Assembly: GCA_937981955.1 (NCBI GenBank)
Contig: CALJNA010000087.1
Location: 1 to 64,000 of the forward strand
Length of the DNA stretch: 64,000 nucleotides
Direction: 5' to 3'
Source: an uncultured Granulosicoccaceae bacterium
GTDB taxonomy: Bacteria > Pseudomonadota > Gammaproteobacteria > Granulosicoccales > Granulosicoccaceae
The position numbers and the translations under genes are program-made. A model generated the notes under the pieces. It saw only the letters and a program-made list of their open reading frames with translations, ran no database searches and was not told where the DNA came from. Of the stretch, positions 20,473 through 29,329 are shown in pieces; the stretch's first letter is position 1; every line of letters begins with the position of its first letter.

Positions 20473-21336
20473 GTGAAAAAACATGTGCAGCAGTTAGGCG
20501 TGGCTATAGGCGTTATCGGTTTATCGTTTGCCAGTACATCGATTGTGGCAGAACCTGTCGATGACAAACTGATCATCGATGACGAAATCGAGATGATCAG
20601 CCGAGCAAAAGCGCCGGAAGGGCATCCGTTACCAGAGGTTATCTCCGGTTGGCATTACAGAACGCCGGAAACCCGTGCTATTGAAACGGATACGTTTCAA
20701 AACCCCGGTATGCTTGGTGTAGAGCAGGGCGAAGAGATCTGGAATACCGTAGAAGGTTCTGAAGGTAAGTCTTGCGCCAGTTGCCATGACGATGCAGCTA
20801 CCTCCATGAAAGGTGTCGGTGCTGCCTATCCGAAATGGGATGAAGATAGTAGTAAACCAATCAATATCGAAGGGCGCATTAACAAGTGCCGTGTGGAAAA
20901 CATGGGAGCTGAAGCCTATAAGTTCGACAAAGGTGGACAAAAGCCACTGACTGCCTATATCAAGCATCAATCTCTTGGTATGCCGGTGGAACTCGATCTG
21001 TCACAGGGTGAGATGCAAAGCTGGTGGGACCAGGGAAAAGAGACTTATTACAAGAGAACCGGGCAACTTAATTTGTCATGTGCTTCATGCCATGAACAGA
21101 ACAACGGCAAGTACATCCGTGCTGACCATTTAAGCCAGGGCAACGTAAACGGGTTCCCGACTTATCGATTAAAGCAGAATAAACTGATTTCATTGCACAA
21201 TCGTTTTAGAGGCTGTATCCGCGATACCCGAGCCGAATTTCCTGCGGCGTTCTCTGATACCTTAATGGGTCTCGAGGTCTACACCACCTGGCGTGGAACG
21301 GGTTTGTCGGTTGAAACACCCGCGGTCAGACAGTAA
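20473..21336 (+). CDS. soxA: Diheme cytochrome c SoxA
   Basis: SoxA is the catalytic cytochrome of SoxXA. From a GTG at 20473, preceded by GGAGG at 20463-20467, the protein has 287 residues and a signal peptide ending near IVAEP. An in-frame GTG at 20425 lacks both. Two haem sites are visible (CASCHDD and CASCHEQ), so this is the diheme form. A conserved Cys-containing FRGCIRDTRAEF segment carries the active-site cysteine ligand of the second haem. It follows soxZ and precedes soxB. Confidence 0.95.
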   Translation: MKKHVQQLGVAIGVIGLSFASTSIVAEPVDDKLIIDDEIEMISRAKAPEGHPLPEVISGWHYRTPETRAIETDTFQNPGMLGVEQGEEIWNTVEGSEGKSCASCHDDAATSMKGVGAAYPKWDEDSSKPINIEGRINKCRVENMGAEAYKFDKGGQKPLTAYIKHQSLGMPVELDLSQGEMQSWWDQGKETYYKRTGQLNLSCASCHEQNNGKYIRADHLSQGNVNGFPTYRLKQNKLISLHNRFRGCIRDTRAEFPAAFSDTLMGLEVYTTWRGTGLSVETPAVRQ

Positions 21337-21380
21337 GTTTGATTGCATCTGAACACTTGTCGTACTGACTACGCACCACA

Positions 21381-23072
21381 GTGTTTTCAAGAAGAGATTT
21401 TCTCCAGTTCGCCGCAGTTAGTGCTGCGGCAACTGGATTCTCCGGCGCGCTAACAAGCGTTGCTGCTCAGCAAAAGCTTACCCAAGACGATCTTCTCTCA
21501 TTCGATAGCAAGGGCAAGCTTACGCTTTTGCATATCACCGATATACACGCCCAGCTTCAACCCGTGTACTTCAGGCCACCGTCGGAAAACTATGGCGTTG
21601 GTGCATTTGAAGGCATTCCACCACACCTTGTCGGGGAATCTTTCCTGAAACACTTTGGGTTGGAGCCGGGTAGTGCGTTGAGTTACGCCCACACAATGGT
21701 CGATTACGTCAACATGGCTCGTGCCTACGGTAAGTTAGGTGGTCTTGATAGAACCGCAACCCTGGTAAACGCCATTCGTGCAGAACGTGGTGAGGGCAAT
21801 GTGCTGCTACTTGATGGTGGTGATACGTGGCAGGGCTCTTACACCGCATTAAAAACAAACGGACAGGATATGGTCGATTGCATGGCTTTGCTGAAACCGG
21901 ACGCCATGGTCGGACACTGGGAATTCACGCTGGGTGCGGATCGAGTTATGGAGATTATCGATAGCATGGGCTATCCGTTTCTTGCCAGCAATATTGTTGA
22001 TACAGATTGGGAAGAACCGGTTTTTGAAAGCACTGCGTTTTATGATCGTGGAAACACGCGGGTTGCTGTCATTGGACAGGCAATGCCGTACACGCCTATT
22101 GCCAATCCACGCTGGATGTTTCCGGAATGGTCTTTTGGATTGCGTACGGATGTGCTTCAGGAAAATGTGAATAATGCTCGTGCTGAAGGTGCAGAAGTTG
22201 TCGTGTTGCTATCGCATAACGGATTCGATGTCGATCAGAAGCTTGCCACCGTCGTGGACGGAATCGATGTGATACTGACCGGTCACACCCACGATGCCGT
22301 TCCTCATGCGCTTGAAATTGGCAATACACTGGTGCTTTCATCAGGCTCGCATGGAAAATATCTGGGGCGAATCGATCTGGATGTTAAAAACGGCAAAGTC
22401 GTTGACTTTAATTCAACGTTGATTCCGGTATTTTCTGATGTCATTACACCCGATGTGGACATGCGTGCGGCAATTGATAAGGTGCGTGCTCCGTTCGAGC
22501 AAGAGCTCAATAGAGTCGTAGGTAAAACCGAGAACCTGTTATATCGTCGCGGTAACTTTAATGGAACGTGGGATGATTTACTGTGTCAGGGGATGATGCA
22601 CGAGCGTGACGCTGAGCTCGCTTTCAGTCCGGGCTTTCGATGGGGTACCACGTTACTACCAGGGCAGGACATCACTATTGACGATTTGTACACACAAACA
22701 GCTATGAGCTACCCGTCTGTATATCGTCTTGAATTCAGTGGTGAACAAATCAAGGCTATTCTTGAGGACGTTTGCGACAACCTTTTCAATATCGATCCGT
22801 TTTTCCAGCAGGGCGGCGACATGGTACGAGTAGGCGGTATGGGCTACACCTGTACTCCCAAGAATAAAATCGGTTCACGCATCAGTGATATGGTTCTGTT
22901 AAAAACCGGTGAGGCAATTGACCCTGCGCGCAATTATGTCGTTGCCGGTTGGGCATCGATTAACGAAAATGTTGAAGGGCCCGCTATTTACGATGTGATG
23001 GAAAGCTACCTTGCTAAACAGGACGTCATCGCTATTGAGCCGAACGATGCAGTAAAAGTCGTGGGTATGTAG
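21381..23072 (+). CDS. soxB: Thiosulfohydrolase SoxB
   Basis: SoxB is a dimanganese enzyme of the 5'-nucleotidase family that releases sulfate from SoxY-thiosulfonate in the periplasm. The 563 residues open with a twin-arginine signal (SRRDFLQFAAVSAAA). Metal-ligand motifs are HITDIHAQ, LLDGGDTWQGS, the SoxB hallmark MVGHWEFT and LTGHTHDAVP. The start is GTG with no clear ribosome site. It ends the soxXYZAB block. No soxCD genes are found in the window. Confidence 0.96.
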   Translation: MFSRRDFLQFAAVSAAATGFSGALTSVAAQQKLTQDDLLSFDSKGKLTLLHITDIHAQLQPVYFRPPSENYGVGAFEGIPPHLVGESFLKHFGLEPGSALSYAHTMVDYVNMARAYGKLGGLDRTATLVNAIRAERGEGNVLLLDGGDTWQGSYTALKTNGQDMVDCMALLKPDAMVGHWEFTLGADRVMEIIDSMGYPFLASNIVDTDWEEPVFESTAFYDRGNTRVAVIGQAMPYTPIANPRWMFPEWSFGLRTDVLQENVNNARAEGAEVVVLLSHNGFDVDQKLATVVDGIDVILTGHTHDAVPHALEIGNTLVLSSGSHGKYLGRIDLDVKNGKVVDFNSTLIPVFSDVITPDVDMRAAIDKVRAPFEQELNRVVGKTENLLYRRGNFNGTWDDLLCQGMMHERDAELAFSPGFRWGTTLLPGQDITIDDLYTQTAMSYPSVYRLEFSGEQIKAILEDVCDNLFNIDPFFQQGGDMVRVGGMGYTCTPKNKIGSRISDMVLLKTGEAIDPARNYVVAGWASINENVEGPAIYDVMESYLAKQDVIAIEPNDAVKVVGM

Positions 23073-23212
23073 CACTGGGCCTTATTCTTTACTTTTAACT
23101 CGCAACGAGTCGGTTTAGCTTTTAGCCTTGTTGTGTGTCCAAACATTAATAGCCGATAGTAGTAAAACGTCGTGCCATATCAACTACCACTGTTTGCGGG
23201 ATGTGTTTATAC

Positions 23213-23605
23213 ATGAAGAACCACTTATCCAATGCGATACTGGTGTTCACGGTGCTGATTTCATCGCTTGTATTTGCAGGTAATGCCACCGACGCTTCGA
23301 CCAGCACTAATGAAAGCACCGGACAAAACTCCGAGCAAAACAAAAACCAGCTCGAAGCCATACTGGCTTTAGACGGAGATGCCGAATACGGAGAGTATCT
23401 GGCTGGCGAGTGTTCTACCTGTCATGTATCAAGCGGTGGCGACGGCTCTATACCAAGCATACACGGGCTACCGAAAGATTATCTGGCCAGTGCATTACTC
23501 GAATATAAAAATCAGCAACGCGGTAACGTGGTTATGCAAGGGGTCGCCTCGGCGTTGGGCGATGAGGAATTGGCTGCACTTGTCGAATATTTTAGCCAGC
23601 AATAG
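23213..23605 (+). CDS. Monohaem cytochrome c resembling the flavocytochrome c haem subunit
   Basis: From the ATG at 23213 (an in-frame ATG at 23201 is also possible) the 130-residue protein has a signal peptide ending near VFAGN, a Ser/Thr/Asn-rich spacer and one haem site (CSTCH). The region after the haem (SIPSIHGLPKDYLASALLEY and VMQGVASALGDEELAALVEYF) resembles FccA-type subunits of sulfide dehydrogenase, with Met as likely sixth ligand. Its flavoprotein partner would be the gene at 37864, about 14 kb away. It could instead be a general electron acceptor for SoxXA. It lies about 140 bases after soxB. Confidence 0.75.
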   Translation: MKNHLSNAILVFTVLISSLVFAGNATDASTSTNESTGQNSEQNKNQLEAILALDGDAEYGEYLAGECSTCHVSSGGDGSIPSIHGLPKDYLASALLEYKNQQRGNVVMQGVASALGDEELAALVEYFSQQ

Positions 23606-23651
23606 TATTGGCAGCGTCACCTACCTGCCTGAGAATCACAGCGAGGTTTTT

Positions 23652-24575
23652 ATGAACACCACTAGGCGAGAGTTTCTTAAGTGTTCCGTTAAATGTGCCG
23701 CTGTGACTGCACCGATAATTTGCGGTCGAAGTGTAGCGGGAACAACTACAGAATTTGGCGGTACCGAATTGACCGTGCTAACCGACGGTAATCTTTCCAT
23801 TCCATCGCGACTAATCTTACCGAGCAGTATCGATGAAGCTGAGAAAGCGACATTCCTGAAAAACAACGAACTGGATCAGGAATTTTTTCAGCCAGATTGC
23901 AACATAACCTTGTGGCGAAACAAAGACCGGCTGGTGTTGTTTGATGTGGGTGCCGGTACTAACTTCATGCCCAGTGCCGGAAAGCTTTTGGAAGATTTGG
24001 AATCGCTGAATATCGACCCGTCCGACATTACTGACGTCGTTTTCACTCACGCGCACCCCGATCATTTGTGGGGTCTGGTCGATGATTTTGACGAACTGGC
24101 ATTCCCGGAAGCTGCGTTTTTCATGCACGAACAAGAGTGGGACTACTGGCGGGCAGACAGCACTTTTGATGCATTGTCGGATGAGCGAAAATCCTTTGCG
24201 GTCGGTGCAAAAAATCGTTTCGCTTATATTGAAGACCAAGTCAATTTGTTTCGCTATGGTGATGAAGTGCTGCCAGGGGTTGAAGCGGTTGATTCTCATG
24301 GACACACGCCGGGACACACCTCGTTTGCTCTGCATGCGGGTTCGTCTAGCACGCTGGTACTTGGTGATGCGTTAACCCATCCAGTGCTGTCCTTCCAAAT
24401 GGCTCACTGGCCTTCAGGTTCGGACCAGGATCCGGATGCTGGCAGAACCACACGGCTGGCTCTGCTGGACAGGCTGGCTGGCGATAAGATGCAAATTGTT
24501 GGATACCACTTGCCGCATCCGGGCATAGGAAGGGTCGAACGAACGGCATCTGCCTATCGTTTTGCTGCAACCTGA
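23652..24575 (+). CDS. SoxH-like periplasmic metallo-beta-lactamase-fold hydrolase
   Basis: From the ATG at 23652, with GCGAGG at 23641-23646, the 307 residues begin with a Tat-type signal (TTRREFLKCSVKCAA). Metal-binding motifs are THAHPDHLWG, the distal His of GHTPGHTSF, Asp in LGDALTHP and His in YHLPHPG, so the dinuclear site looks intact. Secreted metallo-beta-lactamase proteins called SoxH are frequent in sox clusters and are dispensable in Paracoccus, with unknown substrate. The reading frame is open to 23379, but that stretch overlaps the cytochrome gene in another frame and is not coding. Confidence 0.8.
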   Translation: MNTTRREFLKCSVKCAAVTAPIICGRSVAGTTTEFGGTELTVLTDGNLSIPSRLILPSSIDEAEKATFLKNNELDQEFFQPDCNITLWRNKDRLVLFDVGAGTNFMPSAGKLLEDLESLNIDPSDITDVVFTHAHPDHLWGLVDDFDELAFPEAAFFMHEQEWDYWRADSTFDALSDERKSFAVGAKNRFAYIEDQVNLFRYGDEVLPGVEAVDSHGHTPGHTSFALHAGSSSTLVLGDALTHPVLSFQMAHWPSGSDQDPDAGRTTRLALLDRLAGDKMQIVGYHLPHPGIGRVERTASAYRFAAT

Positions 24576-24668
24576 GCCTTGTTTCTCACAACTATACCCT
24601 TAGATATATGGTGTGGCAGTCGAACAACGAATACCCTTACAAATGTTATTGTTACCTAGAGCGGTCGC

Positions 24669-24890
24669 TTGAATTATCATATTTTCGAGATTAATGCGTT
24701 CAAGCAATTAACGCATCTGGACAGCGTTGCTGACTACAGAGCCGCTAAGAAACTGATCAGCGAGTACCGAACAAAACCCAATGTTGCAGCGGGTACCAGT
24801 TATCGCATGATGTTCGCAGCAGATGTCGAACAAGCGGAACGATTGTTAAAAGAGAAGCGTGAAGCACGTCCAATGGGCGAACACGACTAA
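24669..24890 (+). CDS. Small conserved-type protein of unknown function (73 aa)
   Basis: The frame begins at TTG (MNYHIFEINAFKQLTHLDSV) and encodes a charged, helical 73-residue protein with no membrane segment or cysteine. I recall similar short proteins in gammaproteobacteria but have no function for them. It lies between the SoxH-like gene and tusA, about 64 bases before the latter, so it may be part of the sulfur-trafficking set. The start codon is uncertain. Confidence 0.6.
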   Translation: MNYHIFEINAFKQLTHLDSVADYRAAKKLISEYRTKPNVAAGTSYRMMFAADVEQAERLLKEKREARPMGEHD

Positions 24891-24953
24891 TTGGAATGTC
24901 CTTAATCGCATTTTAGCGGGTAACTACGCCTGCAAAACAACAGAGAGAATATT

Positions 24954-25184
24954 ATGAGTGATGTAGCCAAGGAGCTTGATACCAGCGGGTTGAATTGTCC
25001 TATGCCAATATTGCGCGCAAAAAAAGCGCTTAAAGAATTGCAAACCGGCGACATTTTGCGAGTGACAGCAACCGATCCTGGTTCGGTAAAAGATTTCGAG
25101 GCTTTTGCTAAACAAACCGGAAATGAACTGCTGGAATCTACCACTGAAGGCGAAACGTTTATATATCGTATTCAAAAAGCCTAA
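24954..25184 (+). CDS. tusA: TusA-family sulfurtransferase
   Basis: TusA is a small cytoplasmic persulfide carrier. The 76 residues contain the active-site Cys15 in GLNCPMPILRAKKAL and the DPGSVKDFEAFAKQTGNELL segment. In reverse-Dsr sulfur oxidisers TusA passes sulfur to DsrEFH. Here it is 49 bases before a YeeE/TsuA-type transporter, an arrangement consistent with handling of imported sulfur. Confidence 0.93.
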   Translation: MSDVAKELDTSGLNCPMPILRAKKALKELQTGDILRVTATDPGSVKDFEAFAKQTGNELLESTTEGETFIYRIQKA

Positions 25185-25233
25185 TCACCGTCGATGTCCG
25201 GTTTTTGTCCTGTCGTGACATAAAGAGTCTGTA

Positions 25234-26373
25234 ATGGAAATTGAACATATTCATCTAATCGCCGGGCTCGGTTTTGCGCTTGCGTTTGTGTTTGGTGCGG
25301 TACTGAATAAAACCAACTTTTGTACCATGGGTGCAATAAGCGATTGGGTCAACATGGGACTTAAAGGGCGTTTTGGCGCCTGGCTACTGGCAATGGGTAT
25401 TGCCGTCGCTGGAGCGCAGGTACTTGAACTAACCGGTGTCATCGATCTAACTGAAAGTATTTATCGCGGAACAGCCTTTGGCCTGGGTGGATTTATCATC
25501 GGTGGTTTGATGTTCGGTGTTGGCATGACACTGGGCGGTGGTTGCGGACAACGAACACTGGTTCGGGTGGGTAGTGGCAACCTGAAATCGCTGGTCGTTT
25601 TTCTGGTACTCGGCCTAACCGCATACATGACCTTGCGCGGTATTATCGGGGTTCTGCGTCTGGAACTCATCGAACCAATGACGATAGATTTAAGCGAAAA
25701 GGGTTTAGAGGAACAGGGGCTGGCATCGGTTGTACTGCACTGGTTTAATGTCGAAGTGTCAACCGGACTAAGGTGGCTATTTGCCATAGTGGCGTCAATT
25801 ATTCTCATTGGTTCAGCACTCAGAATCGATGAGCTTCGCAATGACTTCAATAATTTGCTGGGTGGCATTGTCGTAGGCCTGGCAGTTGTTGCGGCATGGA
25901 TTATCACAGCCGTTATTGGTTACGACGATTTCGACCCGGTTCCGGTGGAAGGTTTGAGTTTTGTTGCCCCAATCGGAAACTCAATTAGCTATTTAATGAC
26001 TTACACCGGTGCAACTATTACGTTTGCTATCGCCGTAACGCTGGGAGTTATCGCCGGCTCGTTTGTTTACTCCATAGTAACCAGAACCTTTCGAATCGAA
26101 ACGTTCAGTCAACGTGGCGACATGATCAATCACCTGGTGGGTGGTGCGCTTATGGGAGTAGGAGGTGTGCTGGCACTGGGTTGCACAGTAGGGCAAGGTG
26201 TTACGGGTCTATCGACTCTGGCAGTTGGCTCTATCGTGGCCACGCTAAGCATTATGCTTGGCTCCGCGATAACCATGAGAGTAGCGTATCATCGTATGGA
26301 CGAGCGCGGCGTGTTCAACTCCTTGATGGCAGGCACCGCTGATATACTCATACCGTGGAGAAAGCTCTCATAG
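25234..26373 (+). CDS. YeeE/YedE (TsuA-type) thiosulfate or sulfane-sulfur transporter
   Basis: A 379-residue inner-membrane protein with about nine to ten hydrophobic helices. The family's conserved cysteine motifs are present: KTNFCTMGA (Cys30), GGGCGQRTLVR (Cys104) and LALGCTVGQG near the C-terminus. In the characterised TsuA these cysteines bind the substrate and TusA-like TsuB partners it. The tusA-yeeE pair therefore suggests uptake or release of thiosulfate or persulfide sulfur. The exact substrate is inference. Confidence 0.9.
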   Translation: MEIEHIHLIAGLGFALAFVFGAVLNKTNFCTMGAISDWVNMGLKGRFGAWLLAMGIAVAGAQVLELTGVIDLTESIYRGTAFGLGGFIIGGLMFGVGMTLGGGCGQRTLVRVGSGNLKSLVVFLVLGLTAYMTLRGIIGVLRLELIEPMTIDLSEKGLEEQGLASVVLHWFNVEVSTGLRWLFAIVASIILIGSALRIDELRNDFNNLLGGIVVGLAVVAAWIITAVIGYDDFDPVPVEGLSFVAPIGNSISYLMTYTGATITFAIAVTLGVIAGSFVYSIVTRTFRIETFSQRGDMINHLVGGALMGVGGVLALGCTVGQGVTGLSTLAVGSIVATLSIMLGSAITMRVAYHRMDERGVFNSLMAGTADILIPWRKLS

Positions 26374-26381
26374 CTTAGTGT

Positions 26382-26867
26382 ATGTCTGAAAGTAAACTGC
26401 ATTTTTTTAAAAAGCTCAACGGGTCAACGGCAGCAATCGACGCAACTGCGCAAGCTGAATTCGGGCAAACCGACGAAAATCCAATCTCGCAACGCCTTGA
26501 GCCATCCACCTGTGTTGAGGCTGAAACGTTCGTGCTGCAAGTGCTCGATGACAGTATGGAGCCCGAGTTTCGTAAAAACTGCATGATTGTTATAGACCCA
26601 ACAGGTCATGCAAAGGACGGTAGTTACGTGCTTGCCCGTTGCTCAACAAGCGAACCCACCGTTACGTCAGATGCAAATGACTCGCAGGCACAGGTTGAGC
26701 AATTGCAATTTCGCCAGCTTCGCCGTAGCGCTGATCAGTCATGGCAGCTATGTTCGTTAAACGATGCTTATCCCAGCGTTCCAAGCCCTGCAGACTTCAG
26801 TAATATTATTGGAGTAATTGTGCAACGAGCGGGTACTCGCCGGCGTTATCACAAGCGTTACGACTAG
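26382..26867 (+). CDS. S24-fold protein, probably without autoprotease activity
   Basis: The 161 residues contain a LexA/S24-type C-terminal domain: the segment LQVLDDSMEPEFRKNCMIVIDP carries Ser in DDSMEP, and DGSYVLARC matches the following strand. The usual catalytic lysine (TVKRL-type) is replaced by LQFRQLRRS, so self-cleavage is unlikely. No helix-turn-helix is visible in the short N-terminus. It starts eight bases after the yeeE-like gene, so it is probably cotranscribed. The role is unknown; a ligand-binding or regulatory fold is possible. Confidence 0.7.
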   Translation: MSESKLHFFKKLNGSTAAIDATAQAEFGQTDENPISQRLEPSTCVEAETFVLQVLDDSMEPEFRKNCMIVIDPTGHAKDGSYVLARCSTSEPTVTSDANDSQAQVEQLQFRQLRRSADQSWQLCSLNDAYPSVPSPADFSNIIGVIVQRAGTRRRYHKRYD

Positions 26868-26873
26868 CGCTTT

Positions 26874-27548
26874 TTAAACATCAGCCCACATGCGTAACAG
26901 GTTGCTATAAACCTGCTCTATTTGCTGGGTCACCATTGCCTTGGGAGTACTTCGGTTTAAAGCTTCACGTGCCTCATTCAAGTCGTGGAGTATCTCCCGC
27001 TGCTGTGAGTCACGCACCATGCTCTGCGCCCATAATGCGCAAACAATACGTTCGCCTTTTGTAACGGGCATAACTTCGTGCAAACTTGAAGCAGGATAAA
27101 TGACGGCGCTTCCGGCTGGGAGTTTTACACTGACTGGGCCGAATTGGGATTGAATCGTCAGTTCTCCACCTTCGTATGAGTTTGGCTCGCTTAAAAAAAC
27201 CGTTACAGCAACATCACTTCGGTATCGCGCGTTTATTGTTCCCATAACAGGGTCATCAATGTGTCGGCCGTAGTGCATGCCGGGACCGCAGCGTGACACG
27301 AATGCTGCTGATACTTTTGATGGCAGAACTATGCTTTGGAATACCGGATGCTGGTACAACTTGCCAACCACCAGCTTGTTGATAGAAGCCCAACTGGCGT
27401 TTGTCTGGTCCATTTCCTCGTTGTGTTTTTTGTCTTGCGCCTGGGCGCCGGCGGTATGGCTGCCCGATTTCCAGGTAGCGGTTTGAATAAGCGAATAGAT
27501 CTGTTGCAGATCGGTATCTATTAGCAGCTTGTTGATTTCACTTTGCAT
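26874..27548 (-). CDS. piuC: Fe(II)/2-oxoglutarate dioxygenase, PiuC/YbiX type
   Basis: The 224-residue protein matches PKHD-type hydroxylases. Iron ligands are in MHYGRHIDDPVMG (HxD) and ASSLHEVMPV, with the 2-oxoglutarate Arg in GERIV, and FVSRCGPGM and EGGEL also fit. In relatives piuC lies beside TonB siderophore receptors and responds to iron, but no receptor is here. It is convergent with the S24 gene (7 bases) and follows a second oxygenase by 21 bases, so the two oxygenases may share a transcript. Confidence 0.9.
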   Translation of the reverse strand: MQSEINKLLIDTDLQQIYSLIQTATWKSGSHTAGAQAQDKKHNEEMDQTNASWASINKLVVGKLYQHPVFQSIVLPSKVSAAFVSRCGPGMHYGRHIDDPVMGTINARYRSDVAVTVFLSEPNSYEGGELTIQSQFGPVSVKLPAGSAVIYPASSLHEVMPVTKGERIVCALWAQSMVRDSQQREILHDLNEAREALNRSTPKAMVTQQIEQVYSNLLRMWADV

Positions 27549-27569
27549 GGTGTGCTCTGTTCATCGCAT

Positions 27570-28142
27570 TTAAGCGAATAAAACCCAGGTGGTTGCAATG
27601 TATTTCACACCGCTTTCAAGCGTCACACCTCTGTGTTCGTGGGTCCAGAATGGTGGAAACAATAATAGCTTTCCCACTTCCGGTTTTATGCAAACGCCTT
27701 GATGTTTAAATTCAGTTTCGCCGCCAGGACCATCGACATCGTTCAAATACCAGATGGCTACCAGCTGTCTGTCTGCAAATGAATGACTGCCACTATCGAC
27801 GTGCCAATGAAAAAACTCGCCGGGCTGTGTGCGTTGTATGGCATAGCCGTAGTCTTTGAAACGGCCCTGAAAAAAAGTATGTTCGGAGCGCATGAATCTC
27901 AGAGCACCTGCAAGGGATGCAAACAAGGTTTTATCAACATCACGCCAGTGCTCCTTGCCGCTGATGACAAGATCAGTGGAGCGTTTTATATCAGTGTTCT
28001 CAATTTCGGTTTGTCCTACACGGCCCTGATACTGCTCTTCAGCTGCATGTTCAAAGCGATCTATAACGTTCGCACAGAATGGCGGACTTAGCGCGTTGTT
28101 CGCAACGTAAATGTGGGTTCCGGGTTTGTATTCGGTAAGCAT
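27570..28142 (-). CDS. 2OG-Fe(II) oxygenase superfamily protein
   Basis: The 190 residues show the double-stranded helix signature: HxD in EFFHWHVDSG, GGETEF and the distal His in PPFWTHEHRG. The 2-oxoglutarate-binding Arg position is less clear. Spacing is like that of prolyl-4-hydroxylase-like bacterial oxygenases. It is the upstream partner of piuC. Substrate unknown. Confidence 0.85.
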   Translation of the reverse strand: MLTEYKPGTHIYVANNALSPPFCANVIDRFEHAAEEQYQGRVGQTEIENTDIKRSTDLVISGKEHWRDVDKTLFASLAGALRFMRSEHTFFQGRFKDYGYAIQRTQPGEFFHWHVDSGSHSFADRQLVAIWYLNDVDGPGGETEFKHQGVCIKPEVGKLLLFPPFWTHEHRGVTLESGVKYIATTWVLFA

Positions 28143-28369
28143 GGTTGTTTTGTCGGTTTAGCGACTATCGAATCGAGTAAGCGCCTTAAAGTGTGCAAGA
28201 GGGGTTAGAATAGCATGATGGTCCGCTTCGGCAGCTTTTGCGAATATGATCGTGTTTGGGCAGCAGCGTATTTGAGCGGCGTGTATGAGCGGCGTGTTGA
28301 GCAGCGAGTTGAGCAGCGAGTTGAGCAGCGGAATGAGACACTCGCTCGTCGCAGGTCGGGGGAATAACG
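28143..28369. other. Divergent intergenic region with degenerate 12-bp repeats
   Basis: This 227-base gap separates two divergent genes and holds their promoters, which I cannot place. Its right half is dominated by TTGAGC(A/G)GCG repeats. Confidence 0.4.
28297..28332. repeat. 12-bp tandem repeat, three copies
   Basis: TTGAGCAGCGAG occurs at 28297-28308 and 28309-28320 and as TTGAGCAGCGGA at 28321-28332. Degenerate TTGAGCGGCGTG units precede it from 28272. It is not in frame within a likely gene. Confidence 0.85.
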
Positions 28370-28960
28370 ATGGTAGTACGTCGTATAAAAGATCGATGGC
28401 ATAACTCCACGCCGGATAATGTCGAGCGTGAGGTACTCAGTGAGAAGACCTTACACGATCAGGCTAGTGCGATTGCTTTCATTCAGTGGCGTACGGCCTT
28501 GAACACGGCCATCAATCTGCATGCTGAAGATTTCCGCTACGACGATGATAAGCAGCGGATAGGCGTTATCACTGAGTACCTCGCGTTTCAGATACAGTTG
28601 ACAGACAGGCTTTGCAGTGAGTTCTTATCCGATGATGAACGCACCATGTTTATTACCGAAGTGGTCCGTAAAGCATCCGAGCAAGTGCAGGATAATCTTC
28701 AGGATATAGCCGGGCCGGGAAATTACGCTCCCCCCTTCGTTGCATTGCTGAATAAGCGATTCGGTGAATATGCAGAATGTCAGTATAAGGATGGTATGCC
28801 CGGTTACGACGCCAAACGATTACTCGGCTATTCGATACTCATGCTGCTGGGCGAAGACCAGACGAATCGCTGGGTTATTGATCAGGTGATTGAACTGGAT
28901 GCGCCTGAGGTTATCGCGCAAAATGTGAAATCGCTGAAACGGCTGTTTGGCAAAGAATAA
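28370..28960 (+). CDS. Conserved-type hypothetical protein (196 aa)
   Basis: I do not recognise a domain. The protein is charged and mainly helical, without signal peptide or membrane segment. It is rich in Asp, Glu and Gln, with a segment around residue 117 (AGPGNYAPPFVALLNKRF) that looks conserved-type. The ATG follows a GGGGG ribosome site at a plausible distance. It is isolated, with a weakly AT-rich gap before the next small gene. Confidence 0.7.
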   Translation: MVVRRIKDRWHNSTPDNVEREVLSEKTLHDQASAIAFIQWRTALNTAINLHAEDFRYDDDKQRIGVITEYLAFQIQLTDRLCSEFLSDDERTMFITEVVRKASEQVQDNLQDIAGPGNYAPPFVALLNKRFGEYAECQYKDGMPGYDAKRLLGYSILMLLGEDQTNRWVIDQVIELDAPEVIAQNVKSLKRLFGKE

Positions 28961-29022
28961 TCAGCGATTGATATAACCAAAGGTATATATTCCCCGCAAC
29001 AAGATTCCACTAAAATACCGGC

Positions 29023-29223
29023 ATGGACAAATCCAATTACCACACAACTCTAAAAGCCATGTACGACGCAGGTGTCAACAGTGCCTACTACCATGGATGG
29101 GCCAGCGGCGCGCTTGGAAATCCTCCCCTTGAAGAGCAGCGTGTTACTGATGGCTACACAGCCGGCTACGAACACGGTAAAGAAGGCAACACCGAAGGGT
29201 ACAAAGACTGGCTGGATAATTAG
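29023..29223 (+). CDS. Small hypothetical protein rich in Gly/Tyr/Glu (66 aa)
   Basis: A short protein with repeated GY/GW/EHG motifs (YYHGWASGALGNPP, EEQRVTDGYTAGYEHG). I recall a small gammaproteobacterial family of this shape without function. No signal peptide or cysteine is present. The ATG is in a normal context, about 60 bases after the previous stop. Confidence 0.6.
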   Translation: MDKSNYHTTLKAMYDAGVNSAYYHGWASGALGNPPLEEQRVTDGYTAGYEHGKEGNTEGYKDWLDN

Positions 29224-29329
29224 GGCTTTGCTGCCAATCCATCGTTCGTGGTAGGGTGCATTGACTGAACCGGGCAGACACTTAATCACGTTTGTCCAAT
29301 CCCGCCAGCTGTTTTATTGGAGAACACGA

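Noticed and set aside
23379-23651. N-terminal extension of the SoxH-like gene
   Set aside because: It overlaps the cytochrome c gene in another frame and would move the Tat signal to the interior.
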